Below, in pieces: positions 1-6,896 of a stretch of DNA of 8,538 nucleotides. Numbering within the stretch: position 1 is the stretch's first letter; each line of letters starts with the position of its first letter. A program made the position numbers and the translations under genes. Source of the DNA: Deltaproteobacteria bacterium (GTDB taxonomy: Bacteria > Desulfobacterota_B > Binatia > UBA9968); contig JAUXIP010000067.1 in NCBI GenBank assembly GCA_030620935.1, positions 1-8,538 on the forward strand. Direction: 5' to 3'. The notes beneath the pieces were generated by a model, which was not told the origin of the DNA, made no database searches, and was given only the letters and a program-made list of their open reading frames with translations.

Positions 1-1
1 G

Positions 2-1828
2 ATCGGGCCGCTTCGTCCGGATGGTGGTATCAACGAGGTGCCGCTGGAGGGAGATTTGACTGTCGATCCCATCGACGTGGGACGATTGAAATCCGCCGTG
101 CCCAAAGTAAAAAGCGCGCTGCCCAAGGATCTGGATCTTGCCGGCGTGTTCCGAATCAAGGAAACGCGGCTCAAAGGGACACTCAAAAACCTTGCTTTCA
201 ACGGTACACTGGAGGGCACCGACGGCGCGATCAAATTCGGCAAGACCTTCCACAAGCCCTCCGGGACTCCTCTGACAGTAACCGCCGCCGGTCAGTATAT
301 CGGACAGAGGATTGTGCTGCGCCAGGCCAAAGTGAAGCTCCATACGCTCGAGATGGCGGGAAAGGGCGAGGTGAAAATGGGGAACGTCCCATTCGTCAAC
401 CTGACGCTCGATTCCAACCGCATCACTCTGGAGGGTTGGGAGAAGATCATCCCGCTGATCAAGAGCTATCAGCTCGGCGGCAGCCTGGAGGTCCATGTAA
501 AGCTGCAGGGCAAGACTGGGAAAGGGGCGACGCCGCAAATTCAGGGAACGGCGATCCTGTCGGGCATAAGCGCGAAGCCGCCGCAGTTTCCGAAGCCGGT
601 CAAAGACCTGAACGCGAAGATCGCCTTCACCGGCCAAAGCGCGGATCTCAAGGAAACCACCATGACGCTCGGCAATTCGCAGATCCGGCTGGCAGCTCAA
701 ATCAAGCGCTTTTCACCTCTGACGCTTTCCTACAAAATGTCCACTCCCGAGCTTCGCCCGGCTGACTTTCAGGCGTCGCTCCCCGAAGAGCGCAAGGCCG
801 ATGTCCTCAAGAGGGTGACGAGCGAAGGGGAGCTTGTCTTGCGCGACGGCAATCCGACCTATCAGGGAAAGGTCGCGTCGGCTCAGGGAACGCTTTACAA
901 AATCGGTTACAAGAATCTTGGCGCGGCCCTGTCCCTGAAAAACAAGATTGCCAACATACGTAGCCTGCGCGTCAACGTGCTTGACGGCTCGGTGCAGGCC
1001 GACGGGCAGTTTGCGTTCGACAAACCTACGCCGCGATTCGCTCTGAATTCCAGAGTGAAAGGAATCGACATCAAGACATTATACACTGCCCTGAATCCTA
1101 AGGCTGAGCGCGATATCCGGGGGCGGCTTAATGTCGACATGAAGCTGTCCGGGAGCGGTAAGCAGTGGGACGAGATCAGGCCCTCGCTTCAAGGCCAGGG
1201 AGTAGTGGAGGTCGTTCAGGGGGCTTTGCTCGATTTGAACATCGCCGAGGAGGTCCTGACCGGCATTACGGGTGTTCCCGGACTCAGTTCTCTTATCAAT
1301 CAGCGAGTACGTGATAAGTATCCCGAGATCTTCACCAGGGGAGATACGGAGTTCAAAGAGCTGAAAAGCGTATTTACTCTGAGCCGGGGAAAGATGAACG
1401 TGCAAGATCTGCGGATTACTGCTGCGGAGTTTACGACACGCGGAAAAGGTTGGCTGGACTTTGATCGCAGAGTGAAATTTCGCTCCGTGCTTATTTTCTC
1501 ACAAAGGCTCTCCGCCGACCTCGCTGGTTCCGCCAGAGAGGTCAAATATATCTTCAACGATCAGGGGCGCTTGGAAATCCCCTTTCGGCTCAAGGGAACC
1601 TTGCCGGGCGCCAAACCGAAGCCTGACATGTCACACATCGGAAAGCTGTTGCAGAGAGGGATGATGCAGAGAGGATTGGACGAGTTGAGGAGACGGTTTG
1701 GTCCGAAAGAGCCGACTCCGAAAGAAGGAGAAGCCCCTCCTGAGGAGCAGCGACAAGAGGAACAGCCGAGAAAGAGCCCGGCGGAAGAGCTAATTCGTCG
1801 AGGGCTGGAAGGGCTTTTTGGCAGATAA
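2..1828 (+). CDS. AsmA family protein, C-terminal part (5' end outside the window)
   Basis: The reading frame is open from base 2, with no stop before the GTG at 38, so that GTG is probably internal and the true start lies upstream. Residue numbers below count from it. The protein is a long run of beta-rich repeats alternating short hydrophobic strands with Gly/Asn turns, as in AsmA/TamB-like envelope proteins. Residues about 388-525 fit the AsmA C-terminal region: a segment starting VEVVQGALLDLNIAEEVL, then a strand-rich part ending IPFRLKGTLPG. The tail from about 528 is different: charged and rich in Pro, Glu and Arg (GPKEPTPKEGEAPPEE), ending in a short basic helix, LIRRGLEGLFGR. Family members are inner-membrane anchored, face the periplasm and are linked to outer-membrane lipid or protein homeostasis. 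The N-terminal membrane anchor is not in the window. The family call is fairly sure; the exact role is not. Confidence 0.85.
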   Translation: MGPLRPDGGINEVPLEGDLTVDPIDVGRLKSAVPKVKSALPKDLDLAGVFRIKETRLKGTLKNLAFNGTLEGTDGAIKFGKTFHKPSGTPLTVTAAGQYIGQRIVLRQAKVKLHTLEMAGKGEVKMGNVPFVNLTLDSNRITLEGWEKIIPLIKSYQLGGSLEVHVKLQGKTGKGATPQIQGTAILSGISAKPPQFPKPVKDLNAKIAFTGQSADLKETTMTLGNSQIRLAAQIKRFSPLTLSYKMSTPELRPADFQASLPEERKADVLKRVTSEGELVLRDGNPTYQGKVASAQGTLYKIGYKNLGAALSLKNKIANIRSLRVNVLDGSVQADGQFAFDKPTPRFALNSRVKGIDIKTLYTALNPKAERDIRGRLNVDMKLSGSGKQWDEIRPSLQGQGVVEVVQGALLDLNIAEEVLTGITGVPGLSSLINQRVRDKYPEIFTRGDTEFKELKSVFTLSRGKMNVQDLRITAAEFTTRGKGWLDFDRRVKFRSVLIFSQRLSADLAGSAREVKYIFNDQGRLEIPFRLKGTLPGAKPKPDMSHIGKLLQRGMMQRGLDELRRRFGPKEPTPKEGEAPPEEQRQEEQPRKSPAEELIRRGLEGLFGR

Positions 1829-1860
1829 AATAGAAAAGGTGTAGGGTAGGTAGGAATAGG

Positions 1861-1972
1861 TTTACCCCGTACCACAGAACGCCCCGTACGTCAGTGCGGG
1901 GATGAATGTTCTGAAATCCCGCCAAGGGCAGTGCCCTAAAGCCACGGACGTAAGTCCGTGGTACGGGGTTTA
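1861..1972. repeat. REP/MITE-like multi-hairpin intergenic element
   Basis: Outer arms ACCCCGTACCAC (1864-1875) and GTGGTACGGGGT (1958-1969) are perfect 12-base inverted repeats. Three hairpins lie inside. CCCCGTAC and GTGCGGGG (1882-1889, 1894-1901) form 8 pairs with one G-T, extended outward by AGAAC/GTTCT (1876-1880, 1908-1912). AGGGCA and TGCCCT (1925-1930, 1932-1937) pair perfectly. CCACGGAC and GTCCGTGG (1942-1949, 1954-1961) pair perfectly around a GTAA loop. The last hairpin shares GTGG with the outer arm, so two folds compete. The element fills the gap between two convergent genes and could also stop transcription from both sides. The design resembles REP/BIME sequences moved by RAYT transposases, and a RAYT relic lies at 7870-8166. 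Mobility is inferred, not shown. Confidence 0.7.
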
Positions 1973-2680
1973 CTTTCCGAAGACTTCCTTGAGAAGATCC
2001 GTGACCCGCGCTGCCGGATCCTTGCGGATTTTTTGCTCCTCTTGTCCCAGGACGTAAAACAGTCCATCCATCGCCTTGTCCACGACATATTGATCCACGT
2101 CGAAGGCCACGCTCTTGGTGAAGGGAATGTTCTCGTAGCGTCCGACGAGCTCCTTATATTGTCGCGTCACGCCAACCTCGTTCGTAACCTGTTCAACGAC
2201 CGGACGGAATGCCGTTGCTAACTTGCCGGAGGTCTTTTCCTTAAAATAGTCTGTGGCGGCGGTATCGCTTCCGCCGAGGATCTTCCGGGCATCGTCGAAG
2301 GTCATCTGAACTATAGCATCCCAAAAAATTTCTTTGGCAAACGGCGCAGCCTTTTCCGCTGCTCGATTCATGCTAAGCACGAACTCATCAATCTGAGAAC
2401 CGTAGCCAACCAACCGCAGCGGTTTCTCCAGCTTCTGGAGCGTTTTAGGCATGAGGATTTTAATCGCTTTATTCTGGAAATAGCCGTCTGTCCGGCCGGT
2501 CAAGTTCACGGTGTTCTCGGTGCCGACCTTCAGCGCCTCTTTTAAGCCTGACCCGATCTTCACATCACTGAGGCCGCTCTGCCGGCCGATACCGAGCCCT
2601 TCGAGCAGCCGGTCGAACTGGGCCCACACAGGAGACGCGATCAGTAACAAGGCTATGGCGATGCCAAATGCTCTGTTCAT
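1970..2680 (-). CDS. DUF4197 domain-containing secreted protein
   Basis: A 236-residue protein. Residues 1-20 form a typical Sec signal peptide: basic MNR, a hydrophobic core and cleavage after VWA, with no lipobox cysteine. The mature part matches DUF4197 along its length: the early segment [14 protein letters not shown], then [50 protein letters not shown] and the C-terminal [10 protein letters not shown]. The fold is expected to be mostly helical and periplasmic. No biochemical function is established for this family that I know of. The gene starts 27 bases after the amidohydrolase stop, so the two are probably cotranscribed. The Shine-Dalgarno sequence is weak (GAG about 6-8 bases before ATG, with AAAGG further upstream). 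Its TAA stop lies in the right end of the hairpin repeat. Confidence 0.9.
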   Translation of the reverse strand: MNRAFGIAIALLLIASPVWAQFDRLLEGLGIGRQSGLSDVKIGSGLKEALKVGTENTVNLTGRTDGYFQNKAIKILMPKTLQKLEKPLRLVGYGSQIDEFVLSMNRAAEKAAPFAKEIFWDAIVQMTFDDARKILGGSDTAATDYFKEKTSGKLATAFRPVVEQVTNEVGVTRQYKELVGRYENIPFTKSVAFDVDQYVVDKAMDGLFYVLGQEEQKIRKDPAARVTDLLKEVFGK

Positions 2681-2707
2681 CTTTATCTCGATCAGCCTTT
2701 TGCTGCT

Positions 2708-3793
2708 TTATGAAGCCGCTCGTGTCGGCAAGCGCTCACTCTGTGATTGAGGCGCGTCAAAATTGTAAAGTCTGGCTACGTTAAGATTAAGCAATTTTGC
2801 GCGCTTCTCCGCCGGAAGGTGGCCTAAGTCACGGTCGATGACCTGCCTGGAGTTGGGCCAGGTGGAGTTGGCATGGGGAAAGTCGTTCGACCACATGCAG
2901 TTATCCTCACCCCACCACTCCAGATTATGACCGCCGACGCTGTCGTTGAAGAAGGTGCTGTAGATCTGCCGATGGAAATATTCGCTGGGCTCTTTGATTA
3001 TGGGTGGAGGATTGACCCCACGAAATCGGCGAAAATAGTAGTCCCACTGCTGGACGACGAAGGGTAGCCACCCGATCTCATTCTCAACAGTCACGATTTT
3101 CAACTTAGGGTGTCGCTCCAGGACGCCGTAAAAGATGAACTCGAACAGCGCATTCGTAACATCCAAAAGCTTTAGGTTCACGCTCCCCCGGTAGTGCTCG
3201 ACCCCCTTCCGCCTTTCCTTGTTTTTATTATAACTGTGTCCGGTAAGGATGTGGAGACTGATCGGTACATCCAACTCCTGTGCGGTCTCCCAGAACCTGT
3301 TGTAATGTACCGAATAAAAAGGCAGCTCCTTATGCGGCGCCTGCCAGATCATGGCGCCCTTTAATCCCGCTTTTCTGCAGCGCTCCAGTTCCTGGATAGC
3401 GTGATCGATGTCATAGACGGAAATGGCGGCGACACCGACCAACCGCTGCGGGGCCACCCGGCAATACTCGACCAGCCAGTCGTTGTAGACTCGAAAGCAT
3501 GCCTCTTGTAATTTCGCATCATCCAAACCGAACAGCTCAAGGCCAAGAGTCGGATATAGGACCTCCGCACTTAAGCCGTCAACCTCCATCTCTTTGATCC
3601 TTGCATGAGGGTCCTGCCCGCCGGGATGTTTCTGAAAACCTTCCCCTACCTTATGCTCCGGAAAGCGCGGTGCTTTTTCTTTCCAAGGCTCGGGAACCCG
3701 ATTTGCCCAGAGGTCGGGCGGTTCCATCACGTGGGAGTCCGCCGAGATGATTACCTCTTGAGAATTGCCACTGCCTTGAGGTGTTTTCATCAT
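2708..3793 (-). CDS. Amidohydrolase family protein (PF04909, ACMSD-like)
   Basis: A 361-residue TIM-barrel hydrolase of the amidohydrolase-2 type. The opening ISADSHVMEPPDLW (D19, H21, E24) is the usual first strand and metal-site region. A long helical part contains DPHARIKEMEVDGLSAEVLYPT. SLHILTG (H181) is a likely metal ligand, VENEIGWLPF (E237) sits where many members keep an acidic residue, and SNDFPHANSTWP (D304) carries the late catalytic Asp. Family members hydrolyse C-N bonds or decarboxylate aromatic acids at a divalent metal; the substrate here cannot be read from sequence. No signal peptide is seen, so it should be cytosolic. The protein begins Met-Met. GGAGGG lies 4 bases before the first ATG and 7 before the second, so initiation at 3790 is at least as likely. 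The gene is divergent from the ABC importer operon. Confidence 0.92.
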   Translation of the reverse strand: MMKTPQGSGNSQEVIISADSHVMEPPDLWANRVPEPWKEKAPRFPEHKVGEGFQKHPGGQDPHARIKEMEVDGLSAEVLYPTLGLELFGLDDAKLQEACFRVYNDWLVEYCRVAPQRLVGVAAISVYDIDHAIQELERCRKAGLKGAMIWQAPHKELPFYSVHYNRFWETAQELDVPISLHILTGHSYNKNKERRKGVEHYRGSVNLKLLDVTNALFEFIFYGVLERHPKLKIVTVENEIGWLPFVVQQWDYYFRRFRGVNPPPIIKEPSEYFHRQIYSTFFNDSVGGHNLEWWGEDNCMWSNDFPHANSTWPNSRQVIDRDLGHLPAEKRAKLLNLNVARLYNFDAPQSQSERLPTRAAS

Positions 3794-3797
3794 ACTT

Positions 3798-3803
3798 CCC
3801 TCC
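3798..3803 (-). promoter_or_regulatory. Shine-Dalgarno of the amidohydrolase
   Basis: On the minus strand the sequence reads GGAGGG, AAGT, ATG ATG. The spacing of 4 to the first ATG is short and 7 to the second is near ideal, which makes the second ATG (3790) a good candidate start. Confidence 0.7.
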
Positions 3804-3859
3804 AGTGGTTCTCGCTGTCATTCTACGTTGCTTATTACCGACAATCTTATTCCAGTTGG

Positions 3860-3888
3860 ACCCTAGTGCATACGTGGTGAGGTGTCAA
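3860..3888 (-). promoter_or_regulatory. Sigma70-type promoter for the amidohydrolase
   Basis: Read on the minus strand: TTGACA (3888-3883), a 17-base spacer, then TAGGGT (3865-3860). The -35 is a perfect match and the -10 keeps the most conserved first T, second A and last T. Transcription would start near 3853, giving a leader of about 60 bases before the ATG. The -35 lies inside the GTGTCAAT direct repeat at 3882-3889. Predicted from sequence only. Confidence 0.5.
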
Positions 3889-4077
3889 TTACAACACCTG
3901 ATCCGTCGATAAGGGGCGCTTGCCGCGTTGTCGCTTCGAGCTCGCATCCTCACGTACTGCCGTGTACGCTCCGGTGCGATCCGCCTGTAAGATAGGGCCG
4001 CCTTGCACCCGCCTCCTTCTCGACGGCCAGGGCTTTTGAGATGTTGCAAGCTTGTGCACGGATTATGGTGTGTCAAT
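3882..4077. repeat. 8-base direct repeats flanking the intergenic repeat block
   Basis: GTGTCAAT occurs at 3882-3889 and again at 4070-4077. The two copies bracket 180 bases that include the block with inverted ends at 3892-4046. This could be a target-site duplication, or two copies of a regulatory half-site, since the complement contains the -35 hexamer TTGACA. The left copy abuts the block within 2 bases but the right one is 23 bases away, which weakens the target-site reading. Confidence 0.4.
3892..4046. repeat. Dispersed-repeat-like block with imperfect inverted ends
   Basis: A roughly 155-base non-coding block, more GC-rich than its AT-rich surroundings. Its ends, CAACACCT (3892-3899) and AGATGTTG (4039-4046), are inverted with 7 of 8 matches. 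Near the centre CGTAC (3953-3957) and GTACG (3964-3968) pair around a 6-base loop. The core, with runs such as TTGTCGCTTCGAGCTCGC and GTGTACGCTCCGGTGCG, resembles a type of intergenic repeat I associate with deltaproteobacterial and related genomes. That resemblance is from memory and unverified. A 63-codon frame on the minus strand looks non-coding. The block fills much of the control region between the amidohydrolase and the importer operon. Confidence 0.5.
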
Positions 4078-4091
4078 ATTAGCCCTTGACA
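4071..4091. promoter_or_regulatory. TGTCAA/TTGACA dyad, possible operator
   Basis: TGTCAA (4071-4076) and TTGACA (4086-4091) form a perfect 6-base inverted repeat with a 9-base spacer. The right half is also the candidate -35 hexamer of the importer operon. A regulator bound here would cover the promoter. Two back-to-back -35 hexamers are the other reading, but no convincing minus-strand -10 is seen at the right distance from the left half. Confidence 0.35.
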
Positions 4092-4115
4092 TTTTAAGGG
4101 TAAATGGAATAGGTC
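4086..4115 (+). promoter_or_regulatory. Candidate promoter of the importer operon
   Basis: A perfect TTGACA (4086-4091) is followed after 18 bases by TAGGTC (4110-4115), a poor -10 that keeps only the leading TA. This is the best sigma70-like pair upstream of the solute-binding protein gene and would leave a leader of about 70 bases. A weak -10 would fit an activated promoter. Confidence 0.35.
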
Positions 4116-4179
4116 TATGGCGAAAATGGCACAGAAGGCGACTCGTGTTTCTTAGGGAGATCCTGCAAGAATTCAAACA

Positions 4180-4185
4180 GGGAGG
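4180..4185 (+). promoter_or_regulatory. Shine-Dalgarno of the solute-binding protein gene
   Basis: GGGAGG lies 6 bases before the ATG at 4192. This is a strong, well-placed site, and with the signal peptide that follows it fixes the start codon. Confidence 0.85.
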
Positions 4186-4191
4186 TGTCTG

Positions 4192-5811
4192 ATGACGAGC
4201 TTACGTGGACTGATTGTGAAGATCGCCAAGCCGATCGTTGCGATGACCATTCTATTCGTGGCTTTTTATTTCTCCGGGACGGCTCAAGGGGCGGAGAAGC
4301 CGCGCGCCGGCGGCGAATTGGTGTTCGCCGTGGCTGCGGAGCCTGCCAGTTATGACGGTCATCGGGAGACAAGTTTTTCCCACCTTCATCCGGTGGCGCC
4401 CAACTACAGTCTATTACTCAAGTTCGACCAATGGAAGTATCCGAAAGTCGTGGGGGACCTGGCTACGGGTTGGACGGTTTCGGCCGACGGCCTCACCTAT
4501 GCTTTCAAGATTCGCAAGGGCGTGAAATTCCACGATGGAACCACCCTTACGGCTAAGGATGTCAAAGCCAGCTACGATAAAATCATTTTCCCCCCCAAAG
4601 GAGTGAGGAGTGCTAGGAAGGCCTCTTACCTGATGGTGAAGTCCGTAGAGGCCCCGGACGATCAGACAGTCGTCTTTAGACTCAACTGGGCGTCCCCATC
4701 GGTACTTCCCAACTTGGCCTCTCCCTGGAATTATATCTATAGCGCAGCCAGGCTGGAAAAGGACCCCCACTGGTATGAGAAAAATATTATGGGAACAGGC
4801 CCTTTTACCTTTGTCAAGCACGTGAAAGGGTCCCATTGGGTAGGAAAAAAGAACCAGAACTATTTTAGGAAAGATCGCCCATACCTTGATGGATATAAAG
4901 GGATCTTCATGCGAAAGACCTCCGCCCGTGTGGCGGCGATTCGGGGTGGGCGTGCCCTGATAGAGTTTCGCGGTTTCTCGCCGGCTGCCCGGGATGACCT
5001 GACAAGAACTTTAGGGTCAAAGGTGAAAGTTCAAGAGAGTCCTTGGCTCTGCGTCTTAACGGTCGCGCTCAATACCAAAAAGAAGCCTTTTAATGACGTG
5101 CGTGTACGACAGGCGTTGACTTTGGCTCTGGACCGTTGGGAAGGCTCAAAGCATCTGTCGAAAATCGCCATAGTGAAGTCGGTAGGAGGCGTGCTGCGTC
5201 CGGGCTATGATGCATATGCTGCGACTGAGGCGGAGCTGACCAAGATCCCCGGCTTCAGTAAAGATATCAAGGCATCGCGTAAAAAGGCCCGGCGCCTCCT
5301 GAAAGAAGCGGGAGCCGAGAAGCTTACGTTCAAGCTCAACAACCGGGATGTCGATATGCCTTATGAAATTGTAGGAGTCTGGCTCATCGACCAGTGGCGC
5401 AAAATCGGGGTCAATGTCGACCAGCATGTCCAAGAGACGGCGGCCTTTTCCAAGGACCGGAAAAGCGGGAACTTTGAGGCGACCATAGACTGGGCCTGCG
5501 ACTTTATGGACGAGCCGGACTTGCAGCTCTTTAAGTACGTCTCCCGCAGCAAGAGCCCGATCAACTATTCAAATTACGAAGATCCGGTTCTGGATGAGCT
5601 CTATGAAAAGCAGAGCAAGACACCGGATCCCAAAGAGCGCCGCAAGATCGTGAGAGAGTTTGAAATGAGGGCGCTGAGTGCCGCTTACACCTTCCCCACA
5701 CTATGGTGGCACAAGATCAATCCCCATTGGGCGCGGGTCAGGGGATGGAAACAGGCCCCGAGTCATTATCTCAATCAGGACCTAACAGATGTCTGGTTGG
5801 CGCCCAAGTGA
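4192..5811 (+). CDS. ABC transporter substrate-binding protein, family 5 (DppA/OppA type)
   Basis: A 539-residue periplasmic solute-binding protein. Residues 1-33 are a Sec signal peptide with a basic N-region, a hydrophobic core from about 14 to 29 and cleavage near AQG/A; there is no lipobox Cys, so it should be soluble in the periplasm. The SBP_bac_5 hallmark sits at about 94-131: GWTVSADGLTYAFKIRKGVK, then FHDGTTLTAKDVKASYDK. TGPFTFVKH (near 202) and VRQALTLALDR are also typical of the family. Length is normal. It captures a solute and delivers it to the two downstream permeases. Family members bind peptides, nickel, opines, sugars and other solutes, so the ligand stays open. The first gene of the operon, it has a strong Shine-Dalgarno and is followed by a terminator-like hairpin that probably lowers permease expression relative to its own. 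Confidence 0.96.
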   Translation: MTSLRGLIVKIAKPIVAMTILFVAFYFSGTAQGAEKPRAGGELVFAVAAEPASYDGHRETSFSHLHPVAPNYSLLLKFDQWKYPKVVGDLATGWTVSADGLTYAFKIRKGVKFHDGTTLTAKDVKASYDKIIFPPKGVRSARKASYLMVKSVEAPDDQTVVFRLNWASPSVLPNLASPWNYIYSAARLEKDPHWYEKNIMGTGPFTFVKHVKGSHWVGKKNQNYFRKDRPYLDGYKGIFMRKTSARVAAIRGGRALIEFRGFSPAARDDLTRTLGSKVKVQESPWLCVLTVALNTKKKPFNDVRVRQALTLALDRWEGSKHLSKIAIVKSVGGVLRPGYDAYAATEAELTKIPGFSKDIKASRKKARRLLKEAGAEKLTFKLNNRDVDMPYEIVGVWLIDQWRKIGVNVDQHVQETAAFSKDRKSGNFEATIDWACDFMDEPDLQLFKYVSRSKSPINYSNYEDPVLDELYEKQSKTPDPKERRKIVREFEMRALSAAYTFPTLWWHKINPHWARVRGWKQAPSHYLNQDLTDVWLAPK

Positions 5812-5844
5812 GCTAAGTCTTTTACAGTATACGAGGTAGGTGGC

Positions 5845-5915
5845 AGGGGCTAGGACCCTAAGGAGAGAAAAGAGAGCATCGATTTCTCTCCGCCGGGTCC
5901 TAGCCCTTTGTTTTT
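5845..5915 (+). terminator. Long hairpin with T-tract between binding-protein and permease genes
   Basis: Outer arms at 5845-5858 and 5895-5908 pair over 14 positions with one G-T (core GGGCTAGGACCC). After a 3 by 3 internal loop (TAA/GCC) the inner arms GGAGAGAAA (5862-5870) and TTTCTCTCC (5883-5891) pair perfectly around a 12-base loop. TGTTTTT follows at once. This has the shape of an intrinsic terminator placed inside an operon, so partial termination or mRNA 3' end protection of the upstream gene is likely. An AAGGAG lies partly in the left inner arm but is too far from any start codon to act as a ribosome binding site. Confidence 0.7.
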
Positions 5916-5928
5916 AGTCGGTAGTCCC

Positions 5929-6882
5929 GTGCAGCGTTACATCATTACTAGACTCTTTCTCATGATCCCCACTCTTTTGGGGGTAGCGGTTCTGGTTTTC
6001 CTGCTCATGCGGGTCATTCCCGGTGATATCGTGGAGCTGCGATTTACCCTGGAAGGCGCCGCCATCTCAGACGAGTTCCTGGCGGAAGAAAGGGCCCGCC
6101 TCGGTCTCGACAAACCCTGGGTCACGCAGTTTATCGAATGGATGTGGGGCATCATCCGCTTTGATTTCGGCGTTTCCATGTGGACTGATAGCCCTGTGAC
6201 AGAGGAAATTGCCCTTCGGCTCCAACTAAGCCTGCAAGTGGCGATCATGGCCACCCTCCTCGCCATCTTGATCTCCATCCCCCTTGGGACCCTAGCTGCA
6301 CTCAAGCAGGACACCTGGGTGGACTACGCTGTCCGGATCTTCAGCATCGCCGGCTTGGCCATGCCGTCTTTTTGGCTCGGGATCCTCATGATTCTTTCTA
6401 TGCTCATCTTTTTCCATTGGCTCCCGCCCATGTTCTTCACCCCGTTTTTAGAGGACCCTTGGGAAAATCTCTCCCAGCTCATCTGGCCGGCTTTGGCGGT
6501 CGGCTACCGGTATTCGGCCGTGGCGACCCGTATGACGCGCTCCTCCACCCTTGAGGTTCTACGCGAGGATTACATCCGTACCGCTAGGGCCAAAGGGCTA
6601 TGGGATAGAGTCGTCATCGTTCGCCACGCCGTGAGAAACGCCATCTTGCCTGTTATCACGGTGCTGGGCATGGAGTTTGCGTTTCTTGTGGGCGGTCTTG
6701 TGGTCACCGAGCAGGTGTTCAATCTCAACGGCATAGGAATGCTCTTCGTCGAGTCCATCGCGCGGCGGGACTACACCATGACTCAGGCGCTGGTCCTGTT
6801 AGTCGGCTTCACGTTTGTATTCATCAACTTTCTGGTGGATCTTCTCTATGCCTGGTTTGATCCACGGATTCGTTATCAATAG
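5929..6882 (+). CDS. ABC transporter permease, DppB/OppB family
   Basis: A 317-residue inner-membrane permease counted from the GTG at 5929. That start gives MQRYIITRLFLMIPTLLGVA, the standard N-terminus of the family; a TTG at 5908 is also in frame but lies in the hairpin and its T-tract. No clear Shine-Dalgarno precedes the GTG, which is unusual. About six membrane segments are visible: 9-30, 100-123, 136-163, 185-195 (weak), 242-262 and 286-308. RLGLDKPWVTQF in the first periplasmic loop is typical. The cytoplasmic EAA loop (about 200-238) has DYIRTARAKGL, which docks on the ATPase. The ending FDPRIRYQ is also typical. It pairs with the DppC-type permease 14 bases downstream to form the channel for the solute delivered by the upstream binding protein. 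Confidence 0.95.
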   Translation: MQRYIITRLFLMIPTLLGVAVLVFLLMRVIPGDIVELRFTLEGAAISDEFLAEERARLGLDKPWVTQFIEWMWGIIRFDFGVSMWTDSPVTEEIALRLQLSLQVAIMATLLAILISIPLGTLAALKQDTWVDYAVRIFSIAGLAMPSFWLGILMILSMLIFFHWLPPMFFTPFLEDPWENLSQLIWPALAVGYRYSAVATRMTRSSTLEVLREDYIRTARAKGLWDRVVIVRHAVRNAILPVITVLGMEFAFLVGGLVVTEQVFNLNGIGMLFVESIARRDYTMTQALVLLVGFTFVFINFLVDLLYAWFDPRIRYQ

Positions 6883-6896
6883 TCAGGGAGTTAAAA

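Noticed and set aside
436..765. A 109-codon plus-strand frame inside the AsmA gene, and similar overlapping frames elsewhere in 907-1925, 4414-4836 and 7133-7526
   Set aside because: They lie in alternative frames of well-supported genes, have low-complexity or atypical composition and show no recognisable domains.
1861..1972. CRISPR array or tRNA-like structure in the hairpin cluster
   Set aside because: There are no regularly spaced direct repeats, and the arms do not fit a cloverleaf with tRNA consensus bases.
1958..2221. An 87-codon plus-strand frame opposite the DUF4197 gene
   Set aside because: It is antisense to a clearly recognisable secreted protein and shows no domain of its own.
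3885..4076. A 63-codon minus-strand reading frame across the intergenic repeat block
   Set aside because: Composition is Arg/Ser/Cys-rich with no family resemblance, there is no ribosome binding site, and it coincides with the repeat block.
4127..4142. TGGCAC as a sigma54 -24 element
   Set aside because: The expected TTGC at -12 is absent (GCGA is found instead).
5908..5928. TTG at 5908 as the start of the DppB-type permease
   Set aside because: It lies at the foot of the terminator-like hairpin and its T-tract. The conserved N-terminus MQRYIITRLF begins at the GTG at 5929.
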